Assembly: GCF_000203815.1 (NCBI RefSeq)
Contig: NW_004457734.1
Coordinates: forward strand, 69,233 to 133,232
Length of the DNA stretch: 64,000 nt
Source: Cavenderia fasciculata
Lineage: Eukaryota; Evosea; Eumycetozoa; Acytosteliales; Cavenderiaceae
Direction of reading: 5' to 3'
Position 1 is the first letter of the stretch. Every line of letters begins with the position of its first letter. The notes below the pieces were generated by a model. That model saw only the letters and a list, made by a program, of their open reading frames with translations. It ran no database searches and was not told the origin of the DNA. The position numbers were made by a program, and so were the translations under genes. Positions 11,603 through 25,927 of this stretch are shown piece after piece.

Positions 11603-12992
11603 TTATTGATCATACTTCCAGAGACGAGCTCTAAAGTCACCACTACCAGTGGCAAATACGCCTCCCTTTGGAGAAAGTGCTACAGAAATGACCGAATTCT
11701 TGTGACCTTGTAGCATCATATGAGTAGTGACAGAACGTGGATCCCAGAATTGGACTGAACGATCCTTGCTACCAGAGATGAGCCAATTGCCACATGGAGA
11801 AAAGGCAACAGATAAAACAAAATCTTTGTGTCCATTAAAGGTTGCCTTGCATCTTGATCTTGATCTAGATCCAGAGAGATCCCAAAGTTTGAGTGATTTA
11901 TCAAGACTGCCACTGGCCAATGATTTTCCGTCTGGTGAAAAGGCTACAGAGTATACTGAATCCAAATGACCTTCATAACGTTCCAAAAAGTATCCAGAGT
12001 GTGCATCCCACAATCTAACAATGTTATCTAGTGAACCTGCTGCTACCAATCTACCATCTGGGCTGATTGCTACAGATGTAACACCATTCTTTGGTCCAAC
12101 CTCTTCATTACCCAAAGTAAACAAACACTATATAATAAATAAAATAAATAAAATATTAATATTGTAGTCTATATATATATATATATAGATCAGTTGTTTT
12201 TGTTTTTTAATTTACCTTTCCATCCTTTAAATCCCAAATCTTTGCTTTCTTGTCACCACTACCAGATACAATATATCTTCCATCTTGAGAAAAGTCCAAA
12301 GAATAGATATCGAGTTCGTGTCCAGTGAATATATGGTGAATCTTTTTATGAGCGATATCCCAAACCTTGACAGTTTTGTCTTCGGCACCTGTAGCCAAGT
12401 ATTTTCCATCTGGACTGAAACAAACAGATCTAATATAAAGATCACCTTCTCTTTCACTATCATCATAAAAGTTACTGAAAGAAAAAAAGATGTTGATTAA
12501 TATCAAAAAGTTTAACTTTTTTAAATTTGTACTATTATTACATACTGTAATTTCTTTCCGGTATCAGTATCATAAATTTGAGCGCTTCTGTTGCATCCAG
12601 TTGCCAAGTATTTTCCATCGTTGCTAAACTTTACACAGCATACTACACTGTTGTGGGTGAGATTGTGCATCAAATCTATGTTTAAATTTGTTTGTACGTT
12701 TGGATTGTAACCAACAAGCCAATCGGCTCCATTGGCCTTATCTTTGCCATTTTCATCGATATCCATTTCGGATTGTCTTCTTCTAGATTCATCGGGAATG
12801 TTTTCTCTTTGAGACATATCTGATAATGGCTCTAATTCTTTTTTCTCCTATATAAAGTAGATTAGATTATTAGTGACTTTTTTTTTTTTTTTTTTTTTTT
12901 GAAAAAAGATTTGAATGATTTAGTTACCTTGTGTCTATTTTGTTCGATATTGCTGAGTGGTGGAAATGATGCACTTAGTTGTTGCTGTTGTT

Positions 12993-13023
<31 letters not shown>

Positions 13024-13378
13024 TTGTTGCTGTTGCTGTTGTTGTTGTTGTTGTTGTTGTGGGGGTGGTTGTTGATAGTTGAATTCACCTGATCCAGATC
13101 TTTGTCTTCCTTGACGTTTGTCTGGTATAGTTGGTGTTGGTGTATTTCTTTGTGCCGATGCAGAGTTTGGAGCAGGGCTATTAGGTCTGAATGTGCTTGG
13201 ACTATTCAACTCTCTTCCTCCATTGACCTCTAATAGTCTCTTTAATCTCATAATCTCTTCTTCATATTGTTGTTTCATTCTTTGGTGTTGTCTTTCCAAT
13301 TCTGCCAAAGTTTGTTGCATACTTTGAAGTTCTTGTATCTGTGCAGCAACTATACAAATATATAAAGTCGTAAGAATA

Positions 13379-13413
<35 letters not shown>

Positions 13414-13595
13414 GGGGGTTAGTGATTAGAATTGATAAACAAATTTGCTTTCTTTTCTTCTTTTTCTTTCTTTTTCTTCTTACACTTTCTATCATATTCA
13501 TCTCTTTGATGCTTTAAGGTAACCAAATCATGAGTTAAATTCTCAAACTCGCTCTTTAAGTTGTCTATCAACTCTGGAGCTCTACCTCTAAACAT
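11603..13595 (-). CDS. tupA: Tup1-family transcriptional co-repressor TupA
   Basis: Five exons, 13595-13484, 13349-12928, 12847-12546, 12474-12216 and 12127-11603, give 539 residues with all phases matching. The N-terminus (residues 1-90, [26 protein letters not shown]) is the Tup1 helical tetramerisation domain that also binds the Ssn6/Cyc8 partner. A Pro/Ser-rich linker and a 25-35-residue Gln run (genomic 12976-13060) follow. The C-terminal half is a seven-bladed WD40 propeller with repeats such as [23 protein letters not shown] and [22 protein letters not shown]. Tup1 is brought to promoters by DNA-binding proteins and represses transcription through histones and Mediator. The conserved lead-in to the propeller ([19 protein letters not shown]) confirms the family. 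Intron 1 carries a pure (GA)n tract. Confidence 0.95.
13381..13411. repeat. (GA)n tract in tupA intron 1
   Basis: About 15 GA units (CT on the coding strand) lie inside the first intron of tupA, a pyrimidine-rich stretch between donor and acceptor. A similar (GA)n lies in intron 1 of the TFIIIC gene at about 47070-47098 and in intron 5 of the membrane histidine kinase at about 16221-16250. Confidence 0.9.
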
Positions 13596-13912
13596 TTTCT
13601 ACTTGATTTGTTTTGAAGGAGGTTGTGTCCCTTGATATTATAATTTAATAATTTATCTTCTATTCTTTGTTTCAAAATATATATATATAATCTTTTTAAT
13701 AATGATTACTAAAAGTTATGATATATATATATGACAAAGTTGAACAACAAAGATAAGACAATTAAAGCATGATGTGAGCTGAAAAAAAAAAAAAAAAAAA
13801 AAGTCCAATTTTTTTTAAATTTTTTTTGATTGATCCAATTAATTAAGATCGACTTCCCCATTTTATAAATTTTTTTTACATCCCCCCATAGATCAGATTT
13901 TAGATGCATTGT
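13596..13912. other. Spacer between tupA and the membrane histidine kinase
   Basis: A 317-bp AT-rich stretch lies between the tupA start and the histidine-kinase stop, both minus strand. It has A and T homopolymers (about 13782-13801) and (TA)n. It should hold the tupA promoter and the kinase's terminator; no specific site is recognisable. Confidence 0.6.
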
Positions 13913-14027
13913 TTATTGATCGTGTGATGTCGTTGTTGTTGTTGTAGTTGTGGTTGAAGACGTGGGTGATTGTCTTGCAGTTGGACTATTATAATCATTC
14001 ATACTATTATTATTGTTGTTGATCGAC

Positions 14028-14085
<58 letters not shown>

Positions 14086-16219
14086 TTGTTGCTGTTGACA
14101 AGGATGAGGATGAAGAAGATGAAGATGAAGAATTAACAGATATTGAAGCTGTACTCGTTGAATTGGTGGTACTAATACTACTAATACTACTATTTACAGT
14201 GGATGATGATGATGAATTATTAGATTGTTGTTGGGCATCATTCAATAGAATACTATTACTATTACTATTATCTAATAATTTCTTTAAAAGGCTAACCAAC
14301 TGTATATAATCCAATGGTTTTGACATAAATTCATTGCATCCTGCATCGAGACATGTGTTTTTGTGTCCCGCCGAACTATCGGCTGTGAGAGCTATAATGG
14401 GAAGTGAGAAAAGTTTGTGGTCACCTTCAAATCTTCGAATCATTCTCGCACATGTAAGTCCATCCATCACAGGCATGTGAATGTCCATCAATATAAGATC
14501 AAATGAAGAGTGTCCAGATTTGATACGATCTAGTGCCAATTGACCATTGCTTTGAAGTTCCACTTTAAAGTTGTGTTTTTTTAGCACTGTCATTGCAATC
14601 TTTGCATTGATTACACTATCCTCTACCAATAGAATACTAATGTTTTGATTGTTTTTGTTGTTATTATTATTATTATTACTATTCTCACCATTGATATTTG
14701 GAGGAGGAGTGTTACTAGCAACACTACCATCTCCCAATTGTTTCTGTTGTGTTGACTGGGGTGGAGGTATGGCAGTAGATGAATTGGACAACTCTGATGC
14801 TGGTTCTGCTGCAGTCAACTTTGGTGATGATGCTATATTAATATTGTTGTGATTATTATTATGATTATTATGTTGATGGTGATGATGATGATGTTGGTGT
14901 TCCATGTGAGATGGTGTTGGTGGTGGTGGAGGGTTAGTTGAATGTTGAACTTGTGATTTATCTTCTACAACATCAGTCACTGTAGGAGGAGTAGGAGGGA
15001 TTGGATTGCTGGTTGTAGTGGTTGTAGTGGTTGTAGTAACGAGTGCCGGCGAATCAACAGCACCAGCAGATGCCAGAATGGGAGCATTGGCAGGAGACAA
15101 GTTGTTGGTAGTCTCTGTCTTTGTAATAGTGGTGACAGGTGCTGGAATAAGTGGTGGTGTTTGTTGATGTTGGTCACTAGCCAAACAAAGATCACTAGGT
15201 GGTGGTGTCCCATTCATTATAGTATTATTATTGGTAGCACTAAAAAGATTGGGTGATGTCGTTGGTGTCGTTGTTGGTGTCAATGGAACATAATGATCAA
15301 TTGTAGGTGGTTGTCTAGTCTGTTGTTGCTGTTGTTGTTGTTGTTGTTGAATGATATGAATTTGTTGGAATTGTTGTTGTAGTGATGATTTACTAAACAT
15401 CGACATTGCTGGCGATGAAGGTATGGTTGCATAAGTATAACTTGTGCCATCTCTTTTAAGATTTGATAATGAAATTTGTCGAGATTGGGTACTTGTCCGT
15501 AATGGGTTTGGAACGGAATTACTTCGTTTACATCCCTCGAGTGAATTAAATATGAGAGGGGTTTGTGAATCAAATGAAATGGATGATGGTCTCGTTGACA
15601 ATGGTGGAGATAACGGTTGTGTAGGTGAATTGGGTGATGACCTAGGTGATGGTAAAATACGTTGTTGTTGTTGTTGTTGAGTTTGTTGTTGAGTTTGTTG
15701 TTGTTGTTGTTGAGTTTGTTGTTGTTGTGGTTCATGAATTGTATTGCGAGGAGAGGGTGTAGTATGAGCAGGAGGTGGAGGATATGACATGGGAGGAGAG
15801 GAAGGCACAAAACATTTATAGTCTGGAGTAATGGAAAACCCTCCACTTGTTCCAGATATCAAATTGGAAGAGGAAATTGTTTTCTCTCCACTAATCAATG
15901 TTTGTGTAATTAATAATAATTGTTCCTTTTTAATCTATAATAAATAATTAAATTAGTTGGTGATTCTATACTTTTTTTTTTTTTGGTTTGCTTACAGGTT
16001 TATATAAATAATGTACAGATTGATAGGAATATAATTTTCTTCTTTTACTTGTACACATTAATACCAAAGGTGGTGGCTTATTACCATTAGTACCACTACC
16101 ATTTATGTATTGATTCTTTAATGATTTGATTTCTTCAATATTAACCTCTGGTAACTATAAATATATATTTATATATGAAAATGAGGATATTAATAGTCTT
16201 TTTTTTTTCTTTTTGGGGT

Positions 16220-16250
<31 letters not shown>

Positions 16251-19200
16251 TTATACAAACCATTGAATCCAATAAAATCATACTAAAATCTTGATTTGAT
16301 TGAAGTAAAGAAATGGAATGAGTGTAGGTAGGTGAATGAACAATAGTAAATTGATGAGGTGACAAGTACATCTCTATTGCAGCACGAATATTTGGATTAT
16401 CATCGATAACTAATATTTTGTGACCAAGTCCCCATTTACTAAGTTTTACAGTAGATGACCGAGAAAGTAGAAGAGGTGGAGGTGCATGAGTGCTATTGTG
16501 AATCGACATTGGAACCACCAATGAAAAAGTACTTCCAACGTTGATATCTGTAGAAAAGGCTATACTTCCTCCTAACAACTCTGCCAATTGTTTACATATT
16601 GCCAATCCCAATCCAACCTCACTATAAGTAAGTATCAATACAATCAATGATGGTTAATATTAATTATTTTTTATATCTTTTTAATTTTATCTTTACATGC
16701 CTTGAATTTCCATATCTATCATAACCATATTGAAGAAAAGAAAATGGTTCAAATAGATGAGACAATAGCTCTGCTTCCACTCCAGTGCCAGTATCGATAA
16801 CAGAAAAACATAATTTAATTTCATCAATATCTGAATCTGATCCTTTTGATTCCAGTTGGTCCATCAAATGGGGTTTAATGATTGGTCCATTTTTGTTTAA
16901 TGGAAATACTTTTAATACCACCTCACCTTGAACGGTTGCTTTGATTGCATTGCTTAAAAGTCTCAACAAGATATTCTTTAATTTACTAGCATCACCAACC
17001 AATAATCTAGGTATACTATCATCTAAAAGATAACAAAGGTCTATATCTCTTTCTTCAAAATAATTACGAACCGTATGATTTGATATTACTTCCTCTAATA
17101 AACTTTCTAAATTAAATGTACATTCTAAACAAAAAATTAAAATCAAAAGTTATTATAATTTCTTTTTCCTCTTCTTTTTGTTGCTATTTAATTTCACATA
17201 CTTTCACAATCTTGAAGAGTTAGAGTTCTTAATTCTGAATAATAAAAACATTCTTTTGTTAATTGTAATATACTATCTTGAGACATCATAATCTTTTTAA
17301 TATAAGGTTCTTGTCCACTATGAATACCAATATCATTTAATAAACTAATTAATGGGGTTACTAGTAGGGAAATAAATAAATAGATGTTAGGGTTTGCTTC
17401 TTCTTTTTCTTTTTCTTTTTCCTTCTTTTTTTTTTTTTTTTTTTTTATACATACAAGAATTTACATTTTTTTGAATTTGAGATATAGTATTTAAAGTAAA
17501 ATCAGATTGTAATTTTAATTTTTGTGAAGTATTGCCAAGGTTATCTTTGATTGCAATATTATCATCTCTGAGGTGATCCAATTCAGTTTCACTTTTTGAA
17601 CAACGAATTGAAAGGTGTTTCCAATCGGATAGCATATCAAAAACCAAACCAAGAATGGGAAACAAAAGAGAAAGACATCGCATCCATCTACGCATAACCA
17701 AACGCTCCAATAAAAATACTGGTGATGAATACATTTCAATTGGCATTTGGTAGTCATCAATAGTTGTCAAGAGAATAAATATGGTAGAGATGACGAGTGC
17801 TTTGATTTGATTAGAGGCTTGAAAGTGATATATTATGAGCATATTCAATAGTTGTACTAGGTAGACTGCTATGAGTATTGGTGTTTGAATGTGTAGTGAA
17901 GGTATAGTTGTACTATAATCCTCTTTTAGTCCAAACAATGATCCAAATGGCGCATAACTGAATCGAATCACCAAAAAGATAAAGACAAATGAAAGAAATA
18001 GATAGATGCGAGAAAGGAATCTAAAGACCAAAACAATTTTCTTATTACTTTCACTATCTGCATCACCACTACTACTAATAAAATATTGATATGGCCGAGT
18101 AAGATTAAATACCCATGATACTACAATGATTTCAATTGATGAACAAACCTAAATAAATTAATAAATAAAATTAATAAATTAATAAATAAATAAATAGGTT
18201 TCTTTTGTTTTTTTTGCTTACATTAAAAATTGAATCATTATATAATAATTCATTTGTAGGTTTAAAATAAGATTTGGCAAGTACAACATTGACAATACCA
18301 GAAAATGCCATACTAGCAATAATCTTTGTGAGTCCATGTGTAAATTCTATATAAAATTCAGAGTCGTATTGTTGATAGGGTTCTGGCACTGAATTGGCAC
18401 CGTGTTGTCGAAGATAAATACGTCGATTGGGTGATGATGCCGATGATATATTGAGGGCTCTATTTTTGAGAAATAGATAGAGAAAGAGTACCAATGAAAA
18501 TAAAAGATGAAGGGGATGAATGACAGCAAAAAGAACATTGATACTGATATCACTCCAATGTCTTAGATCGGAAAAGAATCGATGTGAAACCAATACTAAA
18601 ATGTTAAATGCTACCATTGAAAGTAAAACTATATATACAATGTTGGTCAATCTTTCTTGGTTTGGTTCTTTTTCTTTGGTTTTTTTTTTGCTACTACTAC
18701 TCTCTTTGTTTTTGTTGTTGTTACTATCGGTAATACTAATACCACTCTTGTTATTGTTATTATCATTGGGATTATTTGTTGCTGTTGTTGGTATTTTTGG
18801 AGTTGTTGGATTTGTTGTTGTAGTTGTCGTCGTGGTTGTAGTGGTGGTTGTCGATTTACGTCTGTCGGCATCCGTTTGATTTAAAGAAGGAGAGGTGGAG
18901 GAGGAGGAAGAGGAGGAATTTGTTGGTGACGATAAAAGTGAGTGATATCCACTATCTTCATCTTTGTCGTCATTGTCTTCGCCATCACCATCGTTAAATC
19001 CAATGGTCGACTTTCTATGTGTAAGTAAGGAAGACTCTGGAAATGAATCAGCAGGACCAACTGGAAGATTAATAGGACGCATACTATCTGTAGACGTTCT
19101 TAGTGGTGGTGAGTTTTGTTGTTGTTGAGGTTGTGGTGGTTGATTATTCATTATTACTATTGGTTTGGCATCACCAAAAGATGATTGTCTTGACAAACTA

Positions 19201-19715
19201 TTATTATTATTATTATTATTATTTGGTAATGGTTTGGTATTATCCACCGATGTTGTTGTTGTTGTTGGAATAGAGGAAGATGAAGATGAAGATGAAGATG
19301 AAGATGAAGATGAAGATGAAATAGTAGAACCTTCTTCATTGCTACTACAACTACTACTCATGTCTGCTATGCCACCTGGATTTTTCCTTAGCATTTCATC
19401 TAAAATTAAATGGTGGTTGTCTTCCATCTTGAATATGTCGCTATTACTATTGCTCCTTGGTTTCGATTCAACGACAGGTGTTGACGTTGATGGTGAAGAT
19501 GAATAGTATTGTTGTTGTTGTTGTTGTTGCGAATTATTATCGACTGTTGTTGGCGATTGGTCTGTCGTCGTTTTTAATGTATTTGCTTTATCTTGTTGTT
19601 GTTGAGGATGTGATGATTCAGCCAACCCCTCTGCATTATTAGTTGCAGCAGTAGGAGTAGTAGTAGTATCGTTTGCAGCCGATAAAGTAGGCTTTGTATC
19701 TAAATTTTCTGGCAT
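13913..19715 (-). CDS. Membrane hybrid histidine kinase, degenerate His box, two receivers
   Basis: Seven exons, 19715-18222, 18148-17455, 17360-17202, 17124-16697, 16617-16261, 16154-15996 and 15934-13913, give 1770 residues with all phases matching. Residues 1-350 are low complexity. About seven or eight hydrophobic segments follow (first at 356-376, last near 660). The dimerisation helix region reads FTLNTISQIQKNVNS (715-729), with Gln722 where the phospho-acceptor His normally sits. The HATPase domain keeps its N box (LSNAIK), G1 (DTGTG), F box (LFEPF) and G2 (GLGLAI). Receiver 1 (from about residue 985) has VIDDN, LLDSM and LYKPI; receiver 2 (about 1527-1650) has LVEDS, LMDIHMP, ALTAD and SKPL. 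In exon 5 the acceptor GTGAG one step past TATAG is needed to keep frame. Loss of His suggests an ATP-binding phosphatase or heterodimer partner; that is inference. Poly-Asn tracts lie in exons 1 and 7. Confidence 0.88.
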
Positions 19716-19921
19716 CTCTCTCTAATTGAATCGTTTACTTTAGTTTGAAGGTCTCAAAGGATGAAGGAGGAGGAGGATGATGATAAGGAGGATAAGTAGG
19801 ATAAGGAGGATGTTGCTGTTACTATCGTATTGATTTTTAGCAGCAACATTATAAATCTCTTTCTAACCAACTATATAACTAGAATCTCCACTATTTATAT
19901 TTATATTTATATTTATATTTG

Positions 19922-19965
<44 letters not shown>

Positions 19966-21234
19966 TGTTGTTATACCTCTACAGAATACACTCTTCTTTA
20001 AAAGATGATTAATTATTGAACAACAAACAACTTGGCAACAATAAAAATAAATTTTTCAATGTTATTAATTATAATTATTATATTTAGTTTATATATATTA
20101 AATATTGGATAGATAGCTGAACTGCTGTTGCTGTTGCTGTTGGTGTTACTGCTACTACTATGTTGAATGTATTAATAATAAATTGGTCTGTTTTTAATAT
20201 TTGTTTGCAGCAATAGTACTATATGTACTATTATTTATCTTTTAAATATTATTATTATTATTATTATTATTATTGAGAGTTTGGGTTGTTTGGGTTGGAG
20301 CATACCAAATTAATGCAAACAGATCCAATGTTGAAAATTTTATAAAATATACAACGCTAAGAGATAAAAGAATCCGTGTTGTAATGTCAGATTTTTTTAC
20401 AAGGTGTTGACTACGCTTCCTCCTCCTCCTCATTACTCTTCCACAAACACACACCAAAAAGTGATACAATTTATTTCTTACTTTTGGAAAACCCCCTTCC
20501 TCCTCTACTAATAGTAGTAGTAGTAGTAGTAGTTTTCAAGTGATATCTATATATTCATTCTCGTTGTCAACTATGATGTACTCCTCCTTTATCTTTAACA
20601 AATTATTTTTATTTATTTTTTTTTTTTGTGAACACCTGCGTCTGTCTTGGCGGAGATCCACGATTGGATTGTAATCACAAGATTCCTCGAGCGAATACCC
20701 CCCTCCTAAGATCTTCACCCCCCGCTACCCCCACTTGTACAAACATTGAATGAAAAGATGATGTTGGTGAAACTTAAGCTGATAATTATTAACAAAAATA
20801 ACTCTATCTCACCCATCAGTCAGTTCAGTTGGTCAGCTTTTACTTCTTAACAATAAAAGTAGTAGTAGTAGAGTAGTTATTTATTTATTATTCATTAACA
20901 ACAACAACTACAACTACAACTACAACTCTCCTCTCCTACAGTTTGTTATTCAATAGTCTATCCATCACCTCCCTTTTTATCCACAAAGACTTAACTCACT
21001 CACTCACTCACTCACACACACGCACCTTCTAATCCAACCAAAACCAACAACTTTACACCTAATCCTTGTTTATCTCGACAAGTTGGGCTCCTCCCTTTCT
21101 TTCTCTGTCTGTCTTTGTTTTCATTAACCAACAACAACAAAGATAGGTTGTCTTATTTTTTTGAACAAACTCTTGAGTATCCTTTTTTTTTAAAATATTT
21201 ATATGTTTATAAATAAAATAAAATAAATAAATAA
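19716..21234. promoter_or_regulatory. Divergent upstream region of two long genes
   Basis: 1.5 kb of non-coding DNA lies between the minus-strand histidine kinase and the plus-strand low-complexity gene. It has (ATTT)n/(ATT)n blocks (19892-19963, 20252-20275), (TAG)n (20510-20531), CAACAACTA units (20898-20930) and CTCA repeats (20996-21013). Promoters for both genes must lie here; no discrete element is recognised. Confidence 0.5.
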
Positions 21235-22078
21235 ATGTCACATACAACATCATATCCACCTCCATCTTTGTCCTCTTCATCTGCCACCGTTGCTGATATC
21301 TATTATCCTTCAACTCAATCTCCTCCACCGCCACCACCACATCGTCTTCCATCCCACTATCAACAACATCCCAATCCTCACCCTCACTACCACCATCAGC
21401 AACAACAACACTATGCATCTACGTCACCTATAGTTTCATCTGCCTCCTCTCCTACTACGTTTTACCATCAACATCAACAACAACAACAACAACAACAATA
21501 TCTCTACTCACCGCAACCCGCACAATACTATCAAGATATTAGAGGTGGTGGTGGTGGTTCAGGAAATAGTACTAGATATATATCAAATGGAAATCATCAT
21601 CTTCCACTCTTAATTCTTCAGCCAACAACATCGACTGGAAGCTCACCAACATCATCATCGTTGTCACCCCAAACCCAACTGTCTCCACGTCAGCCAACAC
21701 TGTATCAACAACAACAACAACCACCTGTACTTTCTCCAAGATCACCAAAGTTTTCCTCTCAAGGGTCATCGTCATATTCTACTTTGTATCATCCATACCA
21801 TCAACAACAACAACAACCATTGTCCCCTAGGCAACAAATGATGTCACCTCAATATCATTCCAGTTTTAAAACTAGCCATCCTACTCTACAGAAATCTCCA
21901 CATCCTACTCCTCCTCCTCCTCCCCCACCTCCATCTGTTGTTGTCATTACTCCAGCAGCAGCTGCTGCTGTACCCCAAACCGAAGAGATACAATGGAAAC
22001 TTCATTATCCACCAACAACAACAGCTGCCAAGTCAACGACGACTATGGTGATTGATGCACACCTCGACCTTGATCAAG

Positions 22079-22115
<37 letters not shown>

Positions 22116-23028
22116 ATCACCAAGAGCATCCGATTATTCAATAGCATCCGATCTACGTGTTCCATCATGCTCTCCAGCATCTCCATCATCATCAAACGGA
22201 AGTAGTGGTCTAACACCACACCTTCATGCCCTCACAACTACAAATACTATTATTACCTTGCCGTCACTCAATGATGATGATAATATTAATAATATTAATA
22301 ATAATAATGATCGTCTCAAAGGTGATACCAAAACCTCTTCCTCTCCCTCTTCCTCTCCCAACAATCATAATGACACTAATAGTAGTAGCAGTAGTACTCC
22401 AATTACCCCGAGTACACAAATTGTAAATAATAATAATAATAATAATAATAATCCAAACAACAATGTAAATAATCAACAACAATTAAATAGTGGAAAAATT
22501 AAATTGGCAAACAACAAAAATCTAAAAAAGGAAAAGAGACCTAAAAAGACTTATATCCAATCGCCAAATTATTCAAGAGGTGCTGCTATTATGAAATCAT
22601 TTAATAACAATAATAATAGCATTGATAATCAGTCACAGCAGCTGCTGCAATCTCCAACAACCACAACAACCAATTATCCAAATACCCAACAAGAGTTAAA
22701 AGATGAACAACAACAACAACACCAACATCAACAACCAAAGGAGAAGCAAGAACAACAACAAGAAGAAGAAGAAGAAGAAGAACAAGACCAATTTGTAAAT
22801 ATATTATTGACACTAAAATCTGGATCCAGTCAAGATGGTATCGATATTAATTTGCCTGCTGACCAGTATACAAATAGTACCAACTACAAGCCAAATATTT
22901 TCATAAGCAACAACAACAATAATAATAATAATAATAATAATAATTATGATTATCCTTCACCGCTAATTCAAGAAGAACCGGAATCCGATCAATTAGTATC
23001 ATTCATTGATTTTCCCCCCAAAAAATAA
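21235..23028 (+). CDS. Low-complexity Pro/Ser/Gln/Asn-rich protein, unknown
   Basis: A single-exon frame of 597 residues opens at ATG 21235, after an AAATAAATAAATAA-type leader, and ends at TAA 23028. I do not recognise a family. The sequence is dominated by Pro runs (residues 26-32 and about 225), Gln runs, Asn runs (about 285-296) and an acidic Glu run (about 510). Islands of ordinary complexity are a basic patch KKEKRPKKTYIQSPNYSRGA (about 430-450) and the tail QDGIDINLPADQYTNSTNYK and LVSFIDFPPKK. Several SPR-type motifs (LSPRQPT, LSPRSPKFS, LSPRQQMMSP) could be proline-directed kinase sites. Possibly a nuclear or condensate-forming regulator; that is a guess from composition. The long open frame and codon use make it a credible gene. 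Confidence 0.7.
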
Positions 23029-23219
23029 ATTTGATTTGTGTGTGTGTTAAGGTACCCCCATTTTAAGGAACAAATCTGCTGCAATAGATCATTAATATTG
23101 ATTCCTATTGTTGACCAGTTTAGTATTAATAATAATTCATTTTCTACTTTATTATTATTATTATTATTATTAACCTTTTAATATAAATTTTTAATATAAC
23201 TTTTTAATTAATTTTCAAA

Positions 23220-23448
23220 ATGAATGCACAAGACAACCAAGATGATGATAAAGAAGATGACTATGATATCTTTAAAGACAATGTTAACCCACCATCATAC
23301 ACAACATCGACAACTACGACATCACAGCAGATAAATGATGATGATGAAATAATCAATATCAATCTAATCACAGACTATTTCTCATCATTATCATCTCCAA
23401 CATCTACATTGACAGGTACTACTATTATTACTAGCATAGCATCATCAA

Positions 23449-23483
<35 letters not shown>

Positions 23484-24345
23484 CATCATTCTGCACTATC
23501 ATCTATATGGAAAAGATTCAAACAAAAAAAGTATAATAATAATAATAATAACAATGTACAAAGGTTAAAGATCAACAGAATTGACCACCCAGGTGGTCTT
23601 CAAACAATCGTTAAATCAATCACCAAAGAAGAAGAAGAAATAACAAATAACCAGCAACAACAATATGATGATGATGATGATCTTTCACACATTGAATGCC
23701 TACCAGATGAAATATTGTTAAAGATTCATAGTTATCTAGATCCACCTACTTTGGGAAGAACATCTCAAGTTTCTACTAGATTCTACAAGGTGTGTTGATA
23801 TTCAAAAGCCTGATTAATATATTATTATTATTATTATTATTAACCCTGATATATATATATAAATTCCAATAATAATAATATATTAATAGATTTCCTATGA
23901 CATCCCACTATGGAAAGAGGTGGTTACCAATTGGGAAGCATCACCATTGAATCTATTCCTAAATAACAACAACAACAACAACAACAATGGTAGTTTGGAA
24001 GCATACTATACTCCACATCCTCCTACGCCATTTAACCTATCAAGCTCCCTTCCTCCTTCTCCTATAATCAATCTCTCTCCTCCTTCTCTTTTAATGACCA
24101 ACGGTGGTGGTGCCAATTTAATTCCATCCCCCATTATGAATCACCATAATAATAATAATAATAATAATATGAATAATAGTTACCACCATAATCACCAAAA
24201 TAACACTGGAAATGGAATATCACTTCAAAACAATACTCCGCAGCATGAAATTGAGGAGGATAATCATCAAGATCAAGATTTTATCAACAACAATGACTAT
24301 GAACTACTGGGACTATTCAATTATTTATTTAATGGAGGATATCAA

Positions 24346-24430
<85 letters not shown>

Positions 24431-25896
24431 GTAGCGGTAGTCATCATGAACAACCATTGCTAAATAATAATCAACCCCAATTATTTTCTTCATCTATGGC
24501 ATCAAGCTCATCGATATCACTATCATCTTCAATATCCTCATCATTTGGTGGCAGTAGTAATCACTATCCTCCAAATTCAAATTCGCCAACATTTGATTTA
24601 TCCCAAAATGCAATTGTCACTGGCACTACCGCTGGAAATAGCGACAATCATTACTATACAGATTATCATACATCTATTATACCATTACAACAACAACAAC
24701 ATCATCATCATCATCCATCATATCCAACTCTTACACCATCAAATTCCAACAACTACTACAAACAATATAACCAATCAGTAGTTAATAATAATCAAAATAA
24801 TCAAAATAATCAAAATAATAATAATTCATTACAACAACAATTCAACAGGATGTATTATGTACAAAGATATATACAAGTAAGAAAACAACAAAGAGAAACC
24901 AAGATACGATCACACAGAGAGAAATTGAGAAGAAGAAGAAAGATTAAAAGAAGTTTTAGATTTATGATGTATACCTTTCTCTCAAGACCATATGAATGGG
25001 TTTCAATGCTCTGCATCATACTATTTACAGTATTTCTTACCTTTCGTCTTGCCAATTCCATTCAATGGTCATGGCCAACTGTTTTCTCACCTCTCTATTT
25101 TATCCTATTTCATTGTCTCTTTGGTTCCTTGACATTTGACCTATTTAGAAGTTTGGTATGTAAAAACAAATAATAATAATAATAATAATAATCATCCAGT
25201 TTGGAAATCTTTGAACTTTTCCATTTTTATTTACCTATTAACTAATTACACACTACCTTTAGTACAAATACGACTATGATGATGAAATATCATCACCAAG
25301 ATTTTCAAAACCATTATTCTTTACATTCTTTTTCATTCGTCCATTGCAATCGGGTAAATGGAGTGGAAGGCTATGGGTTTATACACCGATACTTTGTTCC
25401 ATCACCTTTGTTTGTTTATTACTATTAAAATTGACTCAACCTCAACTATTATCATCACTTTCAATTTATAATATTCATCATCAACAACAACATCATCATA
25501 ATAATAGTAATAATATTAATTTTAATAATAATCAAAATAATAGTAGTAATGGTAATGATAATAGTAATAGTAGTAGTGAAATATTTACAAATGGATGGGA
25601 TATAGTATTTATACCATTATTTATACTATGTATCTATTTAATATCATTTCCATTATTTGTTCCAATAAGGATAGACAAGTCATCTGGTTCAGTAATGGAT
25701 CAATCAGTGCTACTAGTAGCCAATGTCCAAGTAATGGCATTTACAGTATTGGTCTATCTCAAACTTGATTCCATTATTGATACTTCTTGGTCCTACATCT
25801 TTTCACCTTTATTCAGTGCACAGATACTTATTACTCTCTATCCTTTGGTCATTCTAATAATGAAATTAATCATTAACAATAATCGTAATCGCAATC

Positions 25897-25927
<31 letters not shown>

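Noticed and set aside
14013-14309. Plus-strand Leu-rich frame over the end of the membrane kinase
   Set aside because: Mirror of the poly-Asn and Ser tract in the kinase's C-terminal tail.
20242-20469. 75-codon minus-strand frame in the divergent spacer
   Set aside because: Short, no motif, and ends in an Asn run from (TTA)n; not distinguishable from chance.
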